Source: HKCCE3408 sp038530555 | Lineage (GTDB): Bacteria > Pseudomonadota > Alphaproteobacteria > Rhodobacterales > Rhodobacteraceae | Assembly (NCBI GenBank): GCA_038530555.1 | Contig: JBCBCN010000009.1 | Span: 62,001 to 126,000, forward strand | Length of the DNA: 64,000 nucleotides | Direction of reading: 5' to 3' | Shown here: one piece after another, positions 34,547 through 42,956 of the stretch | How positions within the stretch are numbered: the stretch's first letter is position 1 | How the letters are laid out: each line of letters starts with the position of its first letter | Position numbers and translations under genes: made by a program | The notes under the pieces: model-generated | The model's input: the letters and a program-made list of their open reading frames with translations, nothing else | Databases searched by the model: none | What the model was told of the DNA's origin: nothing

Positions 34547-35215
34547 TCAGCCTTCGACCGCCGCCTCGCCTTTAAGCATCGCCCAGTGCTCTGCCATCGA
34601 GGGCAGGGTCAACAGGACGATCCCAAAGATCAGAAAGCTCAGCAACATCGCCGGAAGCCAAATGGCCGAGAGCATCAGGCCGAAGGCGCCCATAACGCGG
34701 CGGGCAAAGGCCGGCGACACAGTGCGGCTTAGGTAAAGGTAGAGGAAGCGACCGCCGTCGAGCGGCTGCACCGGCAGGCTGGTGACGATGCCGATAAACA
34801 GGTTGATGAAGGCGAACTTCATCAGCCAATCCGCGGCCAGGCTTGCCTCAGGCAGAAGCGGCAGCATCAGCGCACTGATGGCCCAGAGTCCAAAACTTGT
34901 CAGTGGCCCGATGGCAGCGATCAGCTCTTGCGCCTCAACGGAGGCGCGCGATGTGCGCACCTGGCCGCCCGCCGCGCCAAACTGGTGCGAGATCAGCTCA
35001 AGCCCTTGCTTGGCCACGACCCAAGTCCGCGCCGCTTCGCGCAGATAAAGGGAAAAAATGATCAGAAGAAAGACGGCCAGATCCCCAAGAAACCCGGCCA
35101 TTCCGCCGGTGAGATGGACCATCACGAACGCAAACAGCACCAGAGAAAAACCGATCTCGATGCGGACGCCCTCACGTGTGCTGAACTGCACAACGGGCAT
35201 GTCCTGACGCAACAT
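34547..35215 (-). CDS. M50 (site-2 protease) family membrane protein with degraded zinc site, 222 aa
   Basis: The protein has the layout of an S2P metalloprotease: hydrophobic helices near residues 25-56, then VEAQELIAAIGPLTSFGLWA, then a late helix with LPVQPLDGGRFLYLYLS matching the second zinc motif LDGGR. The first motif, which should be HExxH, reads REAAR in FSLYLREAARTWVVAKQG, so the zinc histidines and catalytic glutamate are displaced or lost. It is therefore probably a pseudoprotease that still binds a membrane partner. The start is taken as ATG 35215; a TTG at 35233 and an ATG at 35200 are possible. Confidence 0.75.
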   Translation of the reverse strand: MLRQDMPVVQFSTREGVRIEIGFSLVLFAFVMVHLTGGMAGFLGDLAVFLLIIFSLYLREAARTWVVAKQGLELISHQFGAAGGQVRTSRASVEAQELIAAIGPLTSFGLWAISALMLPLLPEASLAADWLMKFAFINLFIGIVTSLPVQPLDGGRFLYLYLSRTVSPAFARRVMGAFGLMLSAIWLPAMLLSFLIFGIVLLTLPSMAEHWAMLKGEAAVEG

Positions 35216-35319
35216 ATATACAACCCCAGTCAATATTTTACTCGCTCACCCAGGGATGATTCGTAGGGGGGATTTGCGGCTTAAATGTCCCCGTAAAGCG
35301 ACGATTGAGGCAGGGCCCC

Positions 35320-35344
35320 GGCGCAAAGCGACCACATTTGCGCC
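35320..35344 (-). terminator. Hairpin at the end of the dipeptide transporter operon
   Basis: GGCGCAAA (35320-35327) pairs perfectly with TTTGCGCC (35337-35344), about 17 bases past the stop of the second permease gene on the minus strand. No long T run follows on that strand. Confidence 0.45.
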
Positions 35345-35361
35345 GCTTTTGCGGGTGCGCC

Positions 35362-36288
35362 TCAGCGGCCGCGGATGCGCGGATCGAGAGCGTCGCGCAG
35401 CCCATCGCCGATATAGTTCACGCTGAGCACCGTGAGCGAGATCGCAACCCCGGGCCAGAGCACGCGTTCAGGGTGGCGCTGCATGAAGTCAGTCGCGTCG
35501 AATAACAGTTTACCCCAGGTTGGGAAATCCGATGGAAAGCCCAATCCTAGAAAGCTCAGAGCGCTCTCGGTGATAATGGCGTTGGCGATCCCCAGCGTCG
35601 CCGACACCATAATGGGCGACATTACATTGGGCAGAATATGACGCAGGATCATCCAGCGCGCAGGCGTCCCGATGGAGCGCGCGGCCAGAACGAATTCGCG
35701 TTCTTTCAGCGCCAGAACATCGCCGCGTACCACGCGCGCCGTTTGCATCCACGAGGTGATGCCAATGACCGTCACGATCAGGATAAAGATGCCGCCCTCC
35801 GGCCCAAAGGCCGCCCGCAACTGATCGCGAAAGAGCATGATGATGACCAAGAGCAGCGGGAGCAGCGGCAGCGCCAGGAACAGATCCGTCAGCCGCATCA
35901 GCGGGCCGTCCAGGCGCCGAAAATAGCCCGCGATCACCCCAATGAACGTGCCTAGGACCAGGGCCAACAGCATCGCGGTCAAGCCCACAAGGATCGAGAT
36001 CTGCCCGCCCGCCATCATCCGCGCCATGGTATCGCGGCCCAATTGGTCGGCCCCCATCGGATGCGCCCAGCTTGGCCCGGTGTTGCGCGCGCGTACGTCG
36101 ATATAGGTCGGGTCTATCGTCCAGATTAGCGGGCCGAGAAACACGAAAACCAGCGCGAAGATGAAAAAGCCTAGGCCGAAGAGCGCGCCCTTATGGCTGC
36201 GGAACTGATCCCAGACATCCCACCACTGGCTGCGCGGAGGGGCGCCGGTTTCGCGGGCGACGCTGTCGGCGACGGGGGCGTCAGTCAT
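35362..36288 (-). CDS. Peptide ABC transporter permease, DppC/OppC-like, 308 aa
   Basis: Inner-membrane permease. The cytoplasmic N-terminus is followed by a helix (FGLGFFIFALVFVFLGPLIW), a loop with HPMGADQLGRDTMARMMAGG, and the BPD permease core of about five helices ending in an EAA-type loop, REFVLAARSIGTPARWMILR. The start at 36288 overlaps the end of the partner permease by eight bases. The TDxxGRD-like loop is typical of OppC/DppC. Together with the upstream DppB-like gene it forms the membrane channel. Confidence 0.92.
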   Translation of the reverse strand: MTDAPVADSVARETGAPPRSQWWDVWDQFRSHKGALFGLGFFIFALVFVFLGPLIWTIDPTYIDVRARNTGPSWAHPMGADQLGRDTMARMMAGGQISILVGLTAMLLALVLGTFIGVIAGYFRRLDGPLMRLTDLFLALPLLPLLLVIIMLFRDQLRAAFGPEGGIFILIVTVIGITSWMQTARVVRGDVLALKEREFVLAARSIGTPARWMILRHILPNVMSPIMVSATLGIANAIITESALSFLGLGFPSDFPTWGKLLFDATDFMQRHPERVLWPGVAISLTVLSVNYIGDGLRDALDPRIRGR

Positions 36289-37291
36289 AGCGGATCCTCG
36301 GGTCGAGCAGTCCGTAAAGGACATCTGCCAGCAGATTGAAAAGCACGATCAACACCGCGAAGATAAAGCTCACGGTTTGCACCACCGGGATATCGCCGCC
36401 CTGGATCGCGATGATCAAAAGCTGCCCGATCCCGTTCACCTTAAAGACCTGCTCGGTGATGATCGCCCCACCAAAGACGGCCGGAACATTGAGGGCGATC
36501 ACAGTCACGACAGGGATCATCGAATTGCGCAGAACATGAACCAATACAACGACGCGCTCGCTCATGCCTTTGGCGCGCGCGGTGCGGACGTAGTCCTGGT
36601 TGAGATTGTCGAGCATCGAGGCGCGCATGAAGCGGCTGATCTGGCTCGCGTTGAATAGGCCCAGGACCATCACAGGCATGATGATCTGTTTGAGCTGCAC
36701 GACGAAACTGTCCCAATCGGTCACTTCGTGCGTGGTGTCATAAACGCTAGGGAACCATCCCAGATTGACCGCGAAAATTACGATGAAGAGAACGCCGGTG
36801 AAAAAGGTCGGGACTGAAAAGCCGACCATCGAGATAAACGTGCCGACCTGATCAAAGACGGAATACTGCCGGTAGGCCGAGATGATACCCAAGGGCAGGG
36901 CGATGATGATGCCCACGATATAGCTGATCCCCACGACCCAGAGGGTCTGCGGCATCCGCTGCACGATCAGGTCCATTACAGGCGAGCGGGTTTGGTATGA
37001 GATGATCCGCGCGCCATCCTCGGGCGCGACGTTCCAGCCGAAGGCCCCCTCGATCAGGTGCAGAGGTTCGTCCCAAACCATAAGGCGAAGCCATTTGAGA
37101 TACTGCACCATCACCGGGTCATTGACGCCGAGGCTTTCGCGGATCTGCTCGCGCACCTCAGGCGGAATGGTGAGCGGCAGGCCCGCGGTCGGGTCAGAGG
37201 GGCTGAGCTTGACGATCAGAAAGATCACGAAGCTGATGAAGATCAGCGTTGGGATCGCGAGAGTCAGGCGTCGCAGGGTGAAGGTCAGCAT
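36281..37291 (-). CDS. Peptide ABC transporter permease, DppB/OppB-like, 336 aa
   Basis: Inner-membrane permease with six predicted helices. The first is at residues 9-28 (LTLAIPTLIFISFVIFLIVK). The EAA loop is DYVRTARAKGMSERVVVLVH near residue 235, and the terminal NLLADVLYGLLDPRIRYD is characteristic of OppB/DppB. The start at 37291 (MLTFTLRRL) is chosen because upstream codons give only a TTG start. The gene lies 182 bases downstream of the substrate-binding protein gene with a hairpin between them, a usual arrangement for giving excess binding protein. Confidence 0.92.
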   Translation of the reverse strand: MLTFTLRRLTLAIPTLIFISFVIFLIVKLSPSDPTAGLPLTIPPEVREQIRESLGVNDPVMVQYLKWLRLMVWDEPLHLIEGAFGWNVAPEDGARIISYQTRSPVMDLIVQRMPQTLWVVGISYIVGIIIALPLGIISAYRQYSVFDQVGTFISMVGFSVPTFFTGVLFIVIFAVNLGWFPSVYDTTHEVTDWDSFVVQLKQIIMPVMVLGLFNASQISRFMRASMLDNLNQDYVRTARAKGMSERVVVLVHVLRNSMIPVVTVIALNVPAVFGGAIITEQVFKVNGIGQLLIIAIQGGDIPVVQTVSFIFAVLIVLFNLLADVLYGLLDPRIRYD

Positions 37292-37432
37292 CGGCGGTGA
37301 TCCCAAAGCGGCGCGAGATATGTCCGCAGGCCCAAGTCACCCATGCTTATGACGGCCACGATCCAAAAAGATTTCCGGCCAGACTCAATCACGTGCAAGG
37401 TGTGGGACATCGGCATGAAGCCTCAAAAGATA

Positions 37433-37461
37433 GGTCCCGCCCACACGTGGCGGGCGGGACC
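37433..37461 (-). terminator. Attenuating hairpin between the binding-protein and permease genes
   Basis: GGTCCCGCC (37433-37441) pairs perfectly with GGCGGGACC (37453-37461), just downstream of the binding-protein stop on the minus strand. The following transcript reads TATCTTTTGA. Such partial terminators keep the binding protein in excess over the permeases. Confidence 0.6.
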
Positions 37462-37473
37462 CAATTTACCTGA

Positions 37474-39195
37474 TCACTCGGGGATCCGGTGCCAGTCCAT
37501 GATGTTCCACAGCTCACTGTCCCAGTCGGACATGCGCACGCCGCCCAAGCTGTTGGCATGGGCCGAGACGCCGCCGCGGTGGATGAGCGGGATGATCGAG
37601 CCGGTCTGCACCAGCAGGTCGTTCATCTCGCGCGCGATGCGGCCGCGCTCATCGAGGGCAGCCGTCGCGGCCATCTCATCGATCAGGGCTTCGTACGCGT
37701 CGTTGCAGAAGCGTTGCATGTTTCCGCCCTGCCACTGGCTGGCCGGGCTTGGCATGTTGTCGCAATTCCACTGCGCCATGTAGGCCTGCGGATCGACGCC
37801 AGCGAAGTTGTTGGTGTACATCTCCACATCGGCGAAGAACTTCTGGAACGTGTCAGGGCTGCTCGGGTCGCCGCCGAAGAAGACCGAGGCGTCGATGTTG
37901 CGCAGTTCGGTCTCGATGCCGATCTCTTCCCACCACTGCTTGACCAGGGCCTGCGTGTCCTGACGCACAGCGTTGGTCGAGGTCTGGTAGAGGATGCTCA
38001 GCGGCACACCGTCAAGCTCACGCACGCCATCGCCATCGGTGTCGACGATCCCGGCCTCATCGAGCATCGCGTTCGCGCCCTCGATGTCCTGCACCAAGCA
38101 GCCATCATTGGCCGTCGAGGCATAGAGCGCCGGAGCCGGCAGCACGTTACAGGTCGGACGTCCGCCCGCGCCATAGCCGATCTCGACCAAAAGCGCCCGA
38201 TCGATCGCCATAGACATAGCCTCGGTCACGGTCTGATTGGTCAGGAACGGATGCGGGCCGCCTTCGACGGTTGCGCGCAACTCACCAAGCTCGGGATCCG
38301 GGTTGGTCTGGTTGATCATGATCCGCTCAACCGAGGTCCCGAAGGCGGTTACAACCGTGCCGTTGCCCTGGGCTTCCATCTCGGCCAGCACGGTCGGGTC
38401 GATCTGCAGGTTCCAGGCATAGTCGAACTCACCTGTTTCAAGCACCGAACGAGCCGAAGCGGTCGCATCGCCGCCGCCTTTGAAGGTGATCGAGGCAAAG
38501 TAGGGCCGATCTTCGAAGCGGAAGTTCTCGTTGGCCACAAACTCAATAACGTCATTTGGCCGGAAATCGGTGACCACAAAGGGGCCGGTGCCGATCGGAC
38601 CGAAATTCGCTTCGGTGCATTCCGGCGCGCGCGCGCCCAGGCAATCGGCAAACTGCGCGGCCTGGATGATCGGGCTCTCGGAGCCGACCAGCGCGGTATA
38701 GGGGAACGGCGTGGGGGCGTCGAAGGTGATCTGGACTGTCAGATCGTCGAGCGCCTCCACGCTGGTCACACCTTCAAAGTACTGCGTCTGCGCGCAGCCG
38801 CCCTCGGGATGGGTGCAATATTCCCAGGTAAAGACCGCGTCCGCGGCGGTGAACGGCGTGCCGTCCGACCACAACACACCTTCGCGCAAGCTCCAGGTGA
38901 TAGTCGTCAGGTCTTCGGAGATGCCGCCGTTTTCCACGGTCGGGATTTCCGCCGCGAGCCAGGGGGTGATCTCACCGGTATCGTCAAAGCGCGCGAGGCT
39001 TTCGAGCACGAGCGAGGCCGATTCGACTTCTTTGGTGCCGCCCGACAGGAACGGGTTGAGCGTCGAGGGCGCCTGCCAATAGATGATATTCAGATGGCCC
39101 GAGCCGCCGCGGGTCAGGTGCCCGTCGGCCCAGGTGGCCATGGGTGCCAGCGCGACAAGCGCCGTGGCTCCGGCCATAATTCGAAGCGATTTCAT
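37474..39195 (-). CDS. Peptide ABC transporter periplasmic substrate-binding protein, 573 aa
   Basis: Periplasmic receptor of the family 5 (DppA/OppA) group. A signal peptide MKSLRIMAGATALVALAPMA ending at WADG is followed by the typical HLNIIYWQAPSTLNPFLSGG and, further on, the lobe with WSLREGVLWSDGTPFTAADA. Family 5 proteins bind peptides, opines or nickel; the adjacent M20 peptidases favour peptides or acyl-amino acids. The start at 39195 replaces a longer frame without a signal sequence. Length is normal for the family. Confidence 0.92.
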   Translation of the reverse strand: MKSLRIMAGATALVALAPMATWADGHLTRGGSGHLNIIYWQAPSTLNPFLSGGTKEVESASLVLESLARFDDTGEITPWLAAEIPTVENGGISEDLTTITWSLREGVLWSDGTPFTAADAVFTWEYCTHPEGGCAQTQYFEGVTSVEALDDLTVQITFDAPTPFPYTALVGSESPIIQAAQFADCLGARAPECTEANFGPIGTGPFVVTDFRPNDVIEFVANENFRFEDRPYFASITFKGGGDATASARSVLETGEFDYAWNLQIDPTVLAEMEAQGNGTVVTAFGTSVERIMINQTNPDPELGELRATVEGGPHPFLTNQTVTEAMSMAIDRALLVEIGYGAGGRPTCNVLPAPALYASTANDGCLVQDIEGANAMLDEAGIVDTDGDGVRELDGVPLSILYQTSTNAVRQDTQALVKQWWEEIGIETELRNIDASVFFGGDPSSPDTFQKFFADVEMYTNNFAGVDPQAYMAQWNCDNMPSPASQWQGGNMQRFCNDAYEALIDEMAATAALDERGRIAREMNDLLVQTGSIIPLIHRGGVSAHANSLGGVRMSDWDSELWNIMDWHRIPE

Positions 39196-39494
39196 GAGAA
39201 CTTGATCTCCCTGTGGTCTGGATGGATTGCGCCCGCTCGCATTTGGTATGCGGTTGCCGGGATCGGGTGCGTTTCGCACGCTCTAGCGCGGTGGCGGCCC
39301 ATAGACCCAAACGCGCGGATAGTTGTGAGACGACACCCCATCGCTTCATCTCATGCTGAGCCGCGAAAAAAAGCAAGTCTGCTGCAATGCTAGGCAGCGA
39401 TCCCGGTAAGGGCGCCCAAACATTTGACACTCAGGCCCGGTCGATCCACGCTTTTGCATGATCTTTGACCACTTGCCCGATTTGAGAGCCCTCG
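39196..39494. promoter_or_regulatory. Divergent control region between the two halves of the peptide transporter
   Basis: This 299-base gap must hold promoters for both the binding-protein/permease transcript (minus) and the fused ATPase transcript (plus). A short palindrome GTGCG-TTT-CGCAC lies near 39268-39280. I see no riboswitch and no clear hexamer pair, and no gene. Confidence 0.5.
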
Positions 39495-41441
39495 ATGCTG
39501 GATGAGCCCAAAGCCGACCCGGCCGCCGATCAAGCGCCCGTTGTCCAGCTGCGCAATTTGCGCGTTGAGTTTCAGACCAAAGGCGGCGTTGTCGCGGGCG
39601 TCGAAGATGTCTCGTTTCAGATCGGAGCGGGCGAGACGGTCTGTGTGGTCGGCGAGTCCGGCTCCGGCAAATCGGTGTCCTCGCTCGCGCTGATGCGCCT
39701 GGTGGAGTTTGGCGGCGGCACGATCGCAGGCGGCGCGCTGGAATTTGAGACCAAAGACCGCGGCCGGATCGATCTCAGCCGCACGCCAGGCGATGTGATG
39801 CGCGATATTCGCGGCAATGAAATCGGCATGATCTTCCAAGAGCCGATGACCGCGCTCAACCCGGTCTTCACGGTCGAGCGGCAATTGACCGAAGGCTTGC
39901 GCCGCCACCGCAACCTCACCGCGAAGGAGGCCAGCGCCCGCGCGCTGGAACTGCTCAAGCAGGTCCGCATCCCCGAGCCTGAGCGGCGGCTCAAGCAATA
40001 CCCGCATGAGCTGTCTGGCGGGATGCGTCAGCGGGTGGTCATCGCCATGGCGCTGGCCTGTGAGCCGCGCATTCTGATCGCCGATGAGCCGACAACTGCC
40101 CTCGACGTGACGATCCAGGCCGAAATCTTGGCGCTGATCAACCGGCTCAAGCGGGAAACCGGCGCCTCGATCATGTTCATTACCCATGACATGGCCGTGG
40201 TCGCGCAAATCGCCGACCGTGTGGTGGTGATGTTCCGCGGCCGCAAGGTGGAGGAGGGGCCGGTCGAGCAGATCTTCGCCAATCCGCAGCACGATTATAC
40301 CAAGGCGCTGTTGGCCGCTGTGCCCAAGCTAGGCGAAATGCGCGGCAAGGCTCTGCCCGAGCCGATGAAGCTTTTGGGGAGCGAGCGCCGCGAGACCGCG
40401 CCGATCAAGGGCACCGAGCGGACGCTTTTGAAGGTGCGCAACCTGACCACGCGCTTTCCGGTCAAAGGCGGTTTTTTCCGCCGCACGGTGGCCAATGTGC
40501 ACGCGGTTGAGGATCTGTCGATCCACGTGAATGCCGGTCAAACCCTTAGCCTGGTGGGTGAGTCGGGTTGCGGAAAATCGACGGCCGGTCGCTCGATCCT
40601 GCGCTTGGTTGAGCCGCTTTCAGGCAGCGTCGAGTTGGACGGCCTCGATATCCTGGGTCTTAACCCGCGCGATCTGCGCCGCGCCCGCCAAGACATGCAG
40701 ATGATCTTTCAAGATCCCTTCGCCTCGCTCAATCCGCAGATGCAGCTTGGCCCGCAAGTGGCCGAGCCGTTGACCAATTTCGGCACCACCTCAGCGTCAG
40801 AGCGGGAGGACCGGGTGGCGATGCTCTTTGACCGGGTGCAATTGCCGCGCAGCTTCATGAAGCGCTATCCCCATGAGTTGTCGGGTGGACAGCGTCAGCG
40901 CGTGGCCATTGCCCGGGCGCTCGCGCTCAACCCTAAGCTGATCATCGCCGATGAGGCGGTCTCGGCCCTCGATGTCTCGGTCCAGGCCGAAGTGCTCAAT
41001 CTGATGCTGGAATTGCAGGCCGAATTGGGCCTGTCATACCTCTTCATCAGCCACGATATGGCGGTGGTGGAGCGGGTGAGCCACCAGGTCGGCGTGATGT
41101 ATCTGGGCCGCTTGGTTGAGGTGGGCCCGCGCGCCTCGGTCTTCGAGAACCCGACCCATCCCTACACCCGCTCACTCCTGAAGGCGGTGCCGGTGGCCGA
41201 TCCGACCCAGCGCATGCTCGAGAGCGATCTGAACTTCAAACCGATCCCGTCACCCGTCCATCCCGTGGGCCATGATCCCGGCCCTTCTGAATACCGCGAG
41301 ATCAGCCCCGGGCACCGTGTGCTGATCGGCAATTGGGGCGACTTCGAGCGCGATGATGATGACATGGACCGCGTTGAGGCTAAGTTGCGTGAAGGAACCG
41401 AGGTCGCCGAGGGCGGCCCGCGCCAACCGCTCCACGATTGA
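39495..41441 (+). CDS. Peptide ABC transporter ATPase, DppD-DppF fusion, 648 aa
   Basis: Two complete ABC domains in one chain. Domain 1 (about residues 12-270) has Walker A GESGSGKS, signature LSGGMRQR and Walker B ILIADEPTTALD. Domain 2 (about 310-575) has GESGCGKS, LSGGQRQR and LIIADEAVSALD, plus the OppF/DppF-type tail NPTHPYTRSLLKAVPVADP. The fusion joins the usual DppD and DppF halves and probably energises the permeases encoded on the opposite strand. The C-terminal tail after residue 600 is acidic. The ABM gene follows 14 bases later. Confidence 0.94.
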   Translation: MLDEPKADPAADQAPVVQLRNLRVEFQTKGGVVAGVEDVSFQIGAGETVCVVGESGSGKSVSSLALMRLVEFGGGTIAGGALEFETKDRGRIDLSRTPGDVMRDIRGNEIGMIFQEPMTALNPVFTVERQLTEGLRRHRNLTAKEASARALELLKQVRIPEPERRLKQYPHELSGGMRQRVVIAMALACEPRILIADEPTTALDVTIQAEILALINRLKRETGASIMFITHDMAVVAQIADRVVVMFRGRKVEEGPVEQIFANPQHDYTKALLAAVPKLGEMRGKALPEPMKLLGSERRETAPIKGTERTLLKVRNLTTRFPVKGGFFRRTVANVHAVEDLSIHVNAGQTLSLVGESGCGKSTAGRSILRLVEPLSGSVELDGLDILGLNPRDLRRARQDMQMIFQDPFASLNPQMQLGPQVAEPLTNFGTTSASEREDRVAMLFDRVQLPRSFMKRYPHELSGGQRQRVAIARALALNPKLIIADEAVSALDVSVQAEVLNLMLELQAELGLSYLFISHDMAVVERVSHQVGVMYLGRLVEVGPRASVFENPTHPYTRSLLKAVPVADPTQRMLESDLNFKPIPSPVHPVGHDPGPSEYREISPGHRVLIGNWGDFERDDDDMDRVEAKLREGTEVAEGGPRQPLHD

Positions 41442-41455
41442 TAGAGGGGTCAGCC

Positions 41456-41794
41456 ATGTTGATGGCGAGTTTTATCTTCACCGAGACCGATCTCGACGAG
41501 ACGTTCTTTACACTCGACGCCCTTATCCTTGAGGCCGCCGAAGCCACGCCAGGCTATATCGGTAAGGAAAACTGGGTGAGCCAGGACGGTGGCACGCGCA
41601 ATTCGGTCTATTATTGGCGCGATCAAAAGGCGCTGGCGCAATTTGCCCGCCACCCAAAGCACTTGGAAGCCAAGCGGCAGTATGAGAAATGGTACGGCGG
41701 CTTTCACGTCGTGATCTCCGAGATTAAAAAGTCCTACGGCGACGGAGCGCTCGCGCATCTCACGCCCAATGACCGATTGCGACGGGCCAGCTGA
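41456..41794 (+). CDS. Antibiotic biosynthesis monooxygenase (ABM) domain protein, 112 aa
   Basis: A small ferredoxin-like alpha/beta protein of the ABM family. The conserved pattern reads TPGYIGKENWVSQDGG and SVYYWRDQKALAQFARHPKH (residues 33-75), ending in a helix with EKWYGGFHVVISEIKKSYGD. Family members include haem oxygenases and quinone-type monooxygenases, but many are uncharacterised. The start at 41456 follows GAGGGG. Its stop overlaps the ArgE-like start as TGATG, so it is in the same operon and likely serves peptide or amide use, which is inference. Confidence 0.75.
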   Translation: MLMASFIFTETDLDETFFTLDALILEAAEATPGYIGKENWVSQDGGTRNSVYYWRDQKALAQFARHPKHLEAKRQYEKWYGGFHVVISEIKKSYGDGALAHLTPNDRLRRAS

Positions 41795-42948
41795 TGGCAG
41801 GGCTTTCGGCGCGTGACCTACTGGACAAGCTCGTGAGCTTTCCCACCGTCAGCCGGGAAAGCAACCTGCCGCTGATCGATTGGGTCGAGGATTATCTCGA
41901 CGGCTTCGGCGTCACCTGCCACCGCGACTATGATGTGACCGGCAAGAAGGCTTCGGTGTTTGCGCATATCGGCCCGGAGGAAGACGGGGCAGTCATCCTG
42001 TCGGGGCATACCGATGTGGTCCCGGTCGATGGTCAAGACTGGTCGACCGATCCCTTTAGCGTGACCGAACGCGACGGGCGGCTTTATGGCCGCGGTACCT
42101 GCGATATGAAGGGGTTCGACGCCCTGGCCCTGTCGCTGGTGGCCCCGGCAATGGAGCGCGGGCTGAAGCGGCCTTTGCAGATCTGTCTGAGCCGGGATGA
42201 AGAGATCGGCTGTATCGGCGCGCCTCCGATGATCGAGGCGATGCAGGGGCGGGTGCCGCGTGCGGGCCTGGCCATCATCGGTGAGCCGACGATGATGGGT
42301 GTGGTCGACGGTCATAAGGGTGGCATCGGCTATGACGTGCATCTGCGGGGCTTCGAAGTGCATTCCTCGCTCCAGCCCTACGGCGTCTCCGCGATCATGG
42401 AGGGTGCGCGCCTGATCCAATGGGCCAATGAGATGAATGAGGCCAACCGCAATGCCGCTGATCCCGAAAGCCGTTTTGACCCGCCCTATACGACAATCCA
42501 TGTCGGCATGATCGAGGGCGGCACCGCGCATAACATCACAGCGCGCGACTGTCGCTTTCTCTTGGGTGTGCGCTGCGTGCCCAGCGATGACGCCGCTGAC
42601 TGGGCCGCGCGGATCGAGGCAGAGATCGCCCGCATCCAGGCCGATATGCAGAAGATCCATCCTGACACTTTCATTGAGGCGGTGCCGCGCTGGAACGTGC
42701 CCGGCCTGAGCCCCGAGGCGGAAGGACCGGCTGAGGCGCTCGTGCGGCGGATCACCGGGGAGAACGGTTCCTCGGCGGTCAGCTACGGCACCGAAGCCGG
42801 GCAGTTTCAGGCCGCGGGCTATTCCGCCGTCGTTTGCGGGCCCGGCGATATCGCCCAAGCGCATCAGGCCGATGAGTTCATCTCGCTGGATCAGTTTCAA
42901 AAGGGCGAGGCCTTCATCGCCCGCCTTCTCGACACCCTCACGGAGTAA
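41794..42948 (+). CDS. argE: M20 peptidase, acetylornithine deacetylase-like, 384 aa
   Basis: Zinc-dependent amidase of the ArgE/DapE group. The metal site is marked by GHTDVVPVDGQDWSTDPFSV and YGRGTCDMKGFDA near residue 90, and by the catalytic glutamate in DEEIGCIGAP near 135. The dimerisation domain spans roughly residues 180-295. ArgE removes the acetyl group from N-acetylornithine; here, next to a peptide transporter and a second M20 enzyme, a catabolic acyl-amino-acid role is also possible. It overlaps the ABM gene by one base and precedes the next M20 gene by eight. Confidence 0.88.
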   Translation: MAGLSARDLLDKLVSFPTVSRESNLPLIDWVEDYLDGFGVTCHRDYDVTGKKASVFAHIGPEEDGAVILSGHTDVVPVDGQDWSTDPFSVTERDGRLYGRGTCDMKGFDALALSLVAPAMERGLKRPLQICLSRDEEIGCIGAPPMIEAMQGRVPRAGLAIIGEPTMMGVVDGHKGGIGYDVHLRGFEVHSSLQPYGVSAIMEGARLIQWANEMNEANRNAADPESRFDPPYTTIHVGMIEGGTAHNITARDCRFLLGVRCVPSDDAADWAARIEAEIARIQADMQKIHPDTFIEAVPRWNVPGLSPEAEGPAEALVRRITGENGSSAVSYGTEAGQFQAAGYSAVVCGPGDIAQAHQADEFISLDQFQKGEAFIARLLDTLTE

Positions 42949-42956
42949 CCCCAAGC

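Noticed and set aside
37489..39393. 634-codon open frame on the plus strand opposite the binding-protein gene
   Set aside because: It is a mirror of the substrate-binding protein in a GC-rich genome; its translation is Arg/His/Gly-rich and has no domain, while the minus strand gives a full family 5 protein with signal peptide.
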